From the NCBI GenBank assembly GCA_963820035.1, contig CAWFYK010000001.1, forward strand, positions 372,001 to 436,000: a stretch of DNA of 64,000 nucleotides. The letters are read 5' to 3'. Of this stretch, positions 60,683-64,000 are shown piece by piece. The notes below the pieces were generated by a model, which did no database searches, was not told where the DNA came from, and was given only the letters and a program-made list of their open reading frames with translations. The stretch's first letter is position 1; each line of letters opens with the position of its first letter. The stretch comes from JAWWPG01 sp963820035. GTDB lineage: Bacteria > Actinomycetota > Actinomycetes > Propionibacteriales > Nocardioidaceae. The translations under genes were made by a program, and so were the position numbers.

Positions 60683-61624
60683 GTGACGACCAGCTTTGAG
60701 GAACGACTCGAGCCGTATCGCCGCGAGCTGTTCGCGCACTGCTACCGGATGCTCGGGTCGGTGCAGGACGCCGAGGACGCCGTCCAAGACGTCTACCTGC
60801 GGGCGTGGCGTGCCCGCGACTCCTATGACGAGTCGCGGGCATCGCTGCGTACGTGGATGTATCGCATCGCCACCAACGCCTGCCTCAACGCCCGCGCATC
60901 CGATGCGCGGAGGCCGCTGCCATCGGGGTACGTCGCGGCCTCCGAGCCGATGTCGCCGCTCGTCTCGGGGCGGGAGGTGGCGTGGCTGCAACCCGTGCCT
61001 GATGCGCTGGTTCGGGATCCGGCCGACACCGCGCTCGACCGAAGCGCGCTCCGGCTGGCGTTCGTCGCAGCCTTGCAACACCTCTCCGCGCGGCAGCGCG
61101 CGGTCCTGTTGCTGCGCGATGTGCTCGAGTTCTCCGCCGCCGAGACAGCGGACGTCCTCGGATCGACGGTGGTCTCGGTCAACAGCGCCCTGCAGCGCGC
61201 CCGCGCCACGATGGCATCCAGCGGCGCCACCGCGGAGGCGGCCGACATGCCGACAGCAGCCGAGCAGCGAGCGGCCGTGGACCGCTACATGGCGGCCTTC
61301 CTCGCCGCCGACGTGGACGGAATCGCCCGACTGCTGGCGCACGACGTGCTGATGGAGATGCCGCCGATGCTCAACTGGTTCACCGGCATCGACGGCTACA
61401 CACGGTTCATGCGTTGGGTGTACGACGTCAATGGGACCGACTGGCGCGCGCTGCCCCTGGACGCCAACGGCCAGGCGGGGTTCGCGGCCTACCGCGGGGT
61501 CGACGGCCAGTTCCGGCTGCACACCGTCCAGGTCCTCACCGTGAGTCAGCAGCAGGTCGTCCGGTGCTCGGTCTTCCAGGACCCAGACGTGTTAGCGTCC
61601 TTCGGCCTGTCACCGCTCCTGTAG
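60683..61624 (+). CDS. ECF sigma factor with C-terminal SnoaL-like domain
   Basis: 313 aa from GTG 60683, with AAGGAG upstream. Sigma region 2 (FAHCYRMLGSVQDAEDAVQD, RTWMYRIATNACLN), then the linker WLQPVPDALV typical of this group, and region 4 (LSARQRAVLLLRDVLEFSAA, VVSVNSALQRARA). From about residue 195 an NTF2/SnoaL-like domain follows (VDRYMAAFLAADVDGIARLL). In sigma groups with such tails the extra domain controls activity in place of a separate anti-sigma factor. No anti-sigma gene is present here. Confidence 0.87.
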   Translation: MTTSFEERLEPYRRELFAHCYRMLGSVQDAEDAVQDVYLRAWRARDSYDESRASLRTWMYRIATNACLNARASDARRPLPSGYVAASEPMSPLVSGREVAWLQPVPDALVRDPADTALDRSALRLAFVAALQHLSARQRAVLLLRDVLEFSAAETADVLGSTVVSVNSALQRARATMASSGATAEAADMPTAAEQRAAVDRYMAAFLAADVDGIARLLAHDVLMEMPPMLNWFTGIDGYTRFMRWVYDVNGTDWRALPLDANGQAGFAAYRGVDGQFRLHTVQVLTVSQQQVVRCSVFQDPDVLASFGLSPLL

Positions 61625-62287
61625 TGAGGCGCCCTCGAGGCGGGGTACCACGGTGACGAGCTGCGACAGGGACTCGACGAAGGCGTCGACCCGGTGCGGG
61701 CGTAAGTCTGACTCGGTCCGCAGCCCGCTCGCCAGGCAGCCGATGAAGCGTACGCCCGCCTCCGCTGCGGCCTGCGCGTCCCCGGGGGAGTCTCCGACAT
61801 AGGCGCACGCGTCCGGGGTGAGCTGGTGCTCGGCGAGCATCGCGTCGAACACCCGGCCACTCGGCTTCAGGGCTGAGGTGTTGTCGGCGTGGTAAAAGGC
61901 TTCGATGCGCCCGGCGAGGGCGTGCGTCGGCTCCATCAGGTGCTGGAGTTCGACCAGCGTTCGCGACGTCAGGATCATCACCCGGCGCCCCTGCCCGATC
62001 AGGGCATCCACTGCTGCCAGGGTCTCGGGCGTGACGTGATCGAGCCGCCCTGACGCGACGTACTCCTCGAGCAGGGGTTGGTAGGTCGCCTGGAACCGCT
62101 GGACGTCGATTCCCGGTGAGCGGACCTCCATGCCTGCAAGCAGCGCCATCCCCCACGTCTGCTGGTGGACCTCTCGGGACATGGCGTCGCGGCCAACGCG
62201 GCCCAGTGCGGAGTTCTCGAGGTCGAAGCACGCCGCCTCGGTCAGGCACAGCGTGTCGTCGACATCGATCACCACCGCCTCGATCAT
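61610..62287 (-). CDS. HAD-superfamily hydrolase
   Basis: 225 aa from ATG 62287. HAD motifs: I VVIDVDDTLCLTE (nucleophile Asp), II VMILTSRTLV, III Lys in ALKPSGRVFDAML, IV AYVGDSPGDAQAAAEAG. A phosphatase of the phosphoglycolate/beta-phosphoglucomutase-like group; substrate unknown. Its 3' end overlaps the sigma gene end by 15 bases in convergent orientation. Confidence 0.83.
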   Translation of the reverse strand: MIEAVVIDVDDTLCLTEAACFDLENSALGRVGRDAMSREVHQQTWGMALLAGMEVRSPGIDVQRFQATYQPLLEEYVASGRLDHVTPETLAAVDALIGQGRRVMILTSRTLVELQHLMEPTHALAGRIEAFYHADNTSALKPSGRVFDAMLAEHQLTPDACAYVGDSPGDAQAAAEAGVRFIGCLASGLRTESDLRPHRVDAFVESLSQLVTVVPRLEGASLQER

Positions 62288-62338
62288 GCGGACAGATAAC
62301 CACCGACCACCACATCATCGGCCGCAGCGCCACTGGAT

Positions 62339-62465
62339 GACGGCACTCAGAGCGGCGGCTGGGCCATGCTCGCGGTCCTGCTGCTAGGGCAGTACATGGG
62401 CATCGTCGACGCCTTCGTCGTCAACGTCGCGATGCCGGCCATCGGCAGGGACCTCCACGCTGGCG
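62339..62465 (+). pseudogene. 5' fragment of an MFS transporter gene
   Basis: Encodes WAMLAVLLLGQYMGIVDAFV then VNVAMPAIGRDLHA, the first transmembrane helix and loop of a drug:H+ antiporter-type MFS protein. No in-frame start is evident upstream, and at about 62465 the sequence changes into the truncated end of a DUF4865 gene on the opposite strand. Confidence 0.55.
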
Positions 62466-62752
62466 AGACCGCACGCCACCGTCTGCCACGTCCGGACTGC
62501 CGGACGCCCGAAGTCGGTACGGATGCCGTCGAAGCCAGGCCCGAAGAGGAAGTGGTTCATGCCGGTGTCGCCCGCCCACACGTAGAACGGCGCGTACTGG
62601 TTGACCGGGGAACCGTGCTGACCGCGCTCGCGTATGAGGTAGGCCTTGGCTCCGAGGTCGGTGAAGTCGTCGGTCCGTGAACCGCGGGTCGCGACACGTT
62701 GCCGGATGATGCCCATGTCGTAGTCCGCGGGCAAGGTGATCTCGTACTGCAT
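62465..62752 (-). pseudogene. 3'-truncated DUF4865-family gene
   Basis: From ATG 62752: MQYEITLPADYDMGIIRQRV, TDLGAKAYLIRERGQHGSPV, NQYAPFYVWAGDTGMNHFLF, FDGIRTDFGRPAVRTWQTVA. This is a clear match to the first half of DUF4865 proteins (about 190 aa). It is cut at the junction with the MFS fragment and lacks its C-terminal half. Confidence 0.6.
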
Positions 62753-62860
62753 GAGCTGCATCAGCGGTCCTGTCATCGTGGTGTGGAATGGACGTGACGC
62801 GCTCCAGAAGGCCCGGGTGGCGCTCTTGCGACCGGTAGAGACCGTTGGATGAGGTGGTCG

Positions 62861-63247
62861 TCATGAGGGCGGCGACTTCTTGTCCCAGCCGGTGATGGCG
62901 CAGAACAGGTTGCCCTCCGGGTCTGCGTAGACCCGCCAGCGGCCGCCGGAATCGTGCCACCGTGGCTCCGCCCCTAGTCCGGCGAGCCTCTCCAGATCGG
63001 CCGGGCCGTCCAGGACCACGTCGAGGTGGACACGGCCGCCGGCAGGAGCGAGCTCCTCAGCCGGGCTCACCCACACGTGCAGGGCATCGCGACGGCCGAG
63101 CAGCACCGCCTCGGTCTCGCCGAGTGTCCCCTGGTCGATCGCGCGTGCGTCGGACGGGTCGATCGGGAGGTCCAGCAACTCCGACCAGAACCGAGCGAGC
63201 TCGCTCGGTCGTCGGCTGTGGATCGTGATCGCGTCGAGATGTGGCAC
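62861..63247 (-). CDS. VOC-superfamily (glyoxalase/bleomycin-resistance-like) protein
   Basis: 128 aa from GTG 63247, with GAGGAGG six bases upstream. Two VOC modules: PHLDAITIHSRRPSELARFW and GRVHLDVVLDGPADLERLAG, then VYADPEGNLFCAITGW. Reads as an actinobacterial VOC protein of unknown substrate. Confidence 0.78.
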   Translation of the reverse strand: MPHLDAITIHSRRPSELARFWSELLDLPIDPSDARAIDQGTLGETEAVLLGRRDALHVWVSPAEELAPAGGRVHLDVVLDGPADLERLAGLGAEPRWHDSGGRWRVYADPEGNLFCAITGWDKKSPPS

Positions 63248-63453
63248 GTGATCCTCCTCGGGAGTTGATGGGCATGACTGACGTGGGCGGAGTCTGGCGA
63301 CCAACTGTCGGCACCAACAGCGAACAATGCTGTGCGAGCGCAACATTCAGCTCCGGCGGTGACGGACTTCGTCTAGATGTGGCTACGGTCCAGGTGAAGG
63401 CGTGGGTCGGTTGAGGGGGGACCGGGTTTTCGGCCCCGTGGCCGATTCCTTGG

Positions 63454-64000
63454 TCACTTGGGCACGAGCTCAACCCCCATCGGGGCTCGCGGCAGGAACT
63501 CGTCGAGTGCGTTCACGACCAGGGAGGGCTGCTCGAGGGTCGGCATGTGCGGTGTTCCCGGCATCTCCGCGTAGCGGGCGCTGGGGATGTCGCTCGCGAT
63601 CCGGGCCATGACCTCCCGCGGGGTGGACGCGTCCCGCTCACCGGCCAGCACGAGGGTGGGGGCGCCGAACCCGGTGAACTTTCCTTGGACGTCGAGGGTC
63701 TGGAACGCCCGCCAGGCCGCGGCAGCATGCCCTGGGTCGCCGCGCAGCACGCAGTCGCGGGCGTAGCGCACCCCCCAGTCGTTGACGGCGAGGGCATCGG
63801 AGGTGAACCACCGCACCAGTGAGGGCGCCACCTGAGCAGCCATGCCGTCTTGCTCGATCGAGCGTGCCCGGCCCTCGAAGGCCTCGAACGCGACGTTGGT
63901 CGTGGCCATGAGCGTCATGGACTCGAACCGCTCGGGTGCGAGCGTCGCTGCGGTCTGCACGATGCCGCCGCCGTAGGAGAGGCCCACCATGTGCGCGCGG
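63454..64000 (-). CDS. Alpha/beta hydrolase, 5' end outside window
   Basis: At least 182 aa. The nucleophile elbow MVGLSYGGGIVQTAATLAP lies at the window edge. Later APTLVLAGERDASTPREVM supplies the acid Asp and MPGTPHMPTLEQPSLV the catalytic His. Family of hydrolases such as 3-oxoadipate enol-lactonase or haloperoxidase-like esterases; substrate unknown. The N-terminal portion is not in the window. Bases 63248-63453 before its end hold no gene I recognise. Confidence 0.83.
   Translation of the reverse strand, partial: RAHMVGLSYGGGIVQTAATLAPERFESMTLMATTNVAFEAFEGRARSIEQDGMAAQVAPSLVRWFTSDALAVNDWGVRYARDCVLRGDPGHAAAAWRAFQTLDVQGKFTGFGAPTLVLAGERDASTPREVMARIASDIPSARYAEMPGTPHMPTLEQPSLVVNALDEFLPRAPMGVELVPK

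Overview
The window is high-GC DNA with many GTG starts, many ATGA stop/start overlaps between consecutive genes, an Lsr2-type DNA-binding domain and SARP/LuxR giant regulators. All of this points to an actinobacterium. A Nocardioides-like organism is my inference; no rRNA gene or other phylogenetic marker is present to prove it.

Bases 1-15.9 kb look like ordinary chromosome for choline and betaine use. An operon whose first four genes overlap end to end encodes betaine aldehyde dehydrogenase (cut by the window edge, with an apparent frameshift), choline dehydrogenase, and a glycine-betaine ABC transporter (ATPase, double-length permease, binding protein). Convergent to it is an MMPL exporter, divergent from a MarR regulator. 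Further on, a minus-strand operon carries an 838-aa dimethylglycine/sarcosine-dehydrogenase-like flavoprotein with its own electron-transfer flavoprotein (etfB, etfA). No enzyme for the first demethylation, betaine to dimethylglycine, is visible.

Bases 15.9-24.1 kb hold household genes: a CorA-like transporter, a cupin, a DUF2252 protein, a GT39-like membrane glycosyltransferase, VOC and SnoaL proteins, a TetR regulator and an intact TrmA/RumA-like RNA methyltransferase. Two facing arrays of a 22-bp tandem repeat lie at 17.72-17.94 kb.

Bases 24.1-57.75 kb are an accretion zone. A repeat of about 220 bp, ending in a copy of the 3' end of an RNA methyltransferase gene, recurs at 29.7, 54.7 and 57.5 kb. 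This is the expected footprint of elements that integrated into the 3' end of the intact gene at 24.1 kb, though I found no integrase. The repeats divide the zone into module A (ABC exporter, membrane protein, two-component system), module B (25 kb) and module C. Module B carries a serine hydrolase, a second two-component system, a run of fused gene fragments, an RTX-SARP-RTX locus bracketed by direct repeats of about 100 bp, an IS701-family element inside a LuxR pseudogene, a LAL-type regulator with a berberine-bridge-type oxidoreductase, and an IS3-family element. Module C is a compact set of three cotranscribed genes: an autoregulated HTH protein, an AbiEii-like nucleotidyltransferase and an XPF/ERCC4-Lsr2 fusion nuclease. 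Module C is my best candidate for a little-described, defence-like system.

Bases 57.75-64 kb return to chromosomal-type genes: GNAT, SMP-30 lactonase, a SnoaL protein with an ECF sigma factor, a HAD phosphatase, a VOC protein and an alpha/beta hydrolase cut by the window edge. Among them are several decayed genes (a RibD-like reductase, and MFS and DUF4865 fragments).
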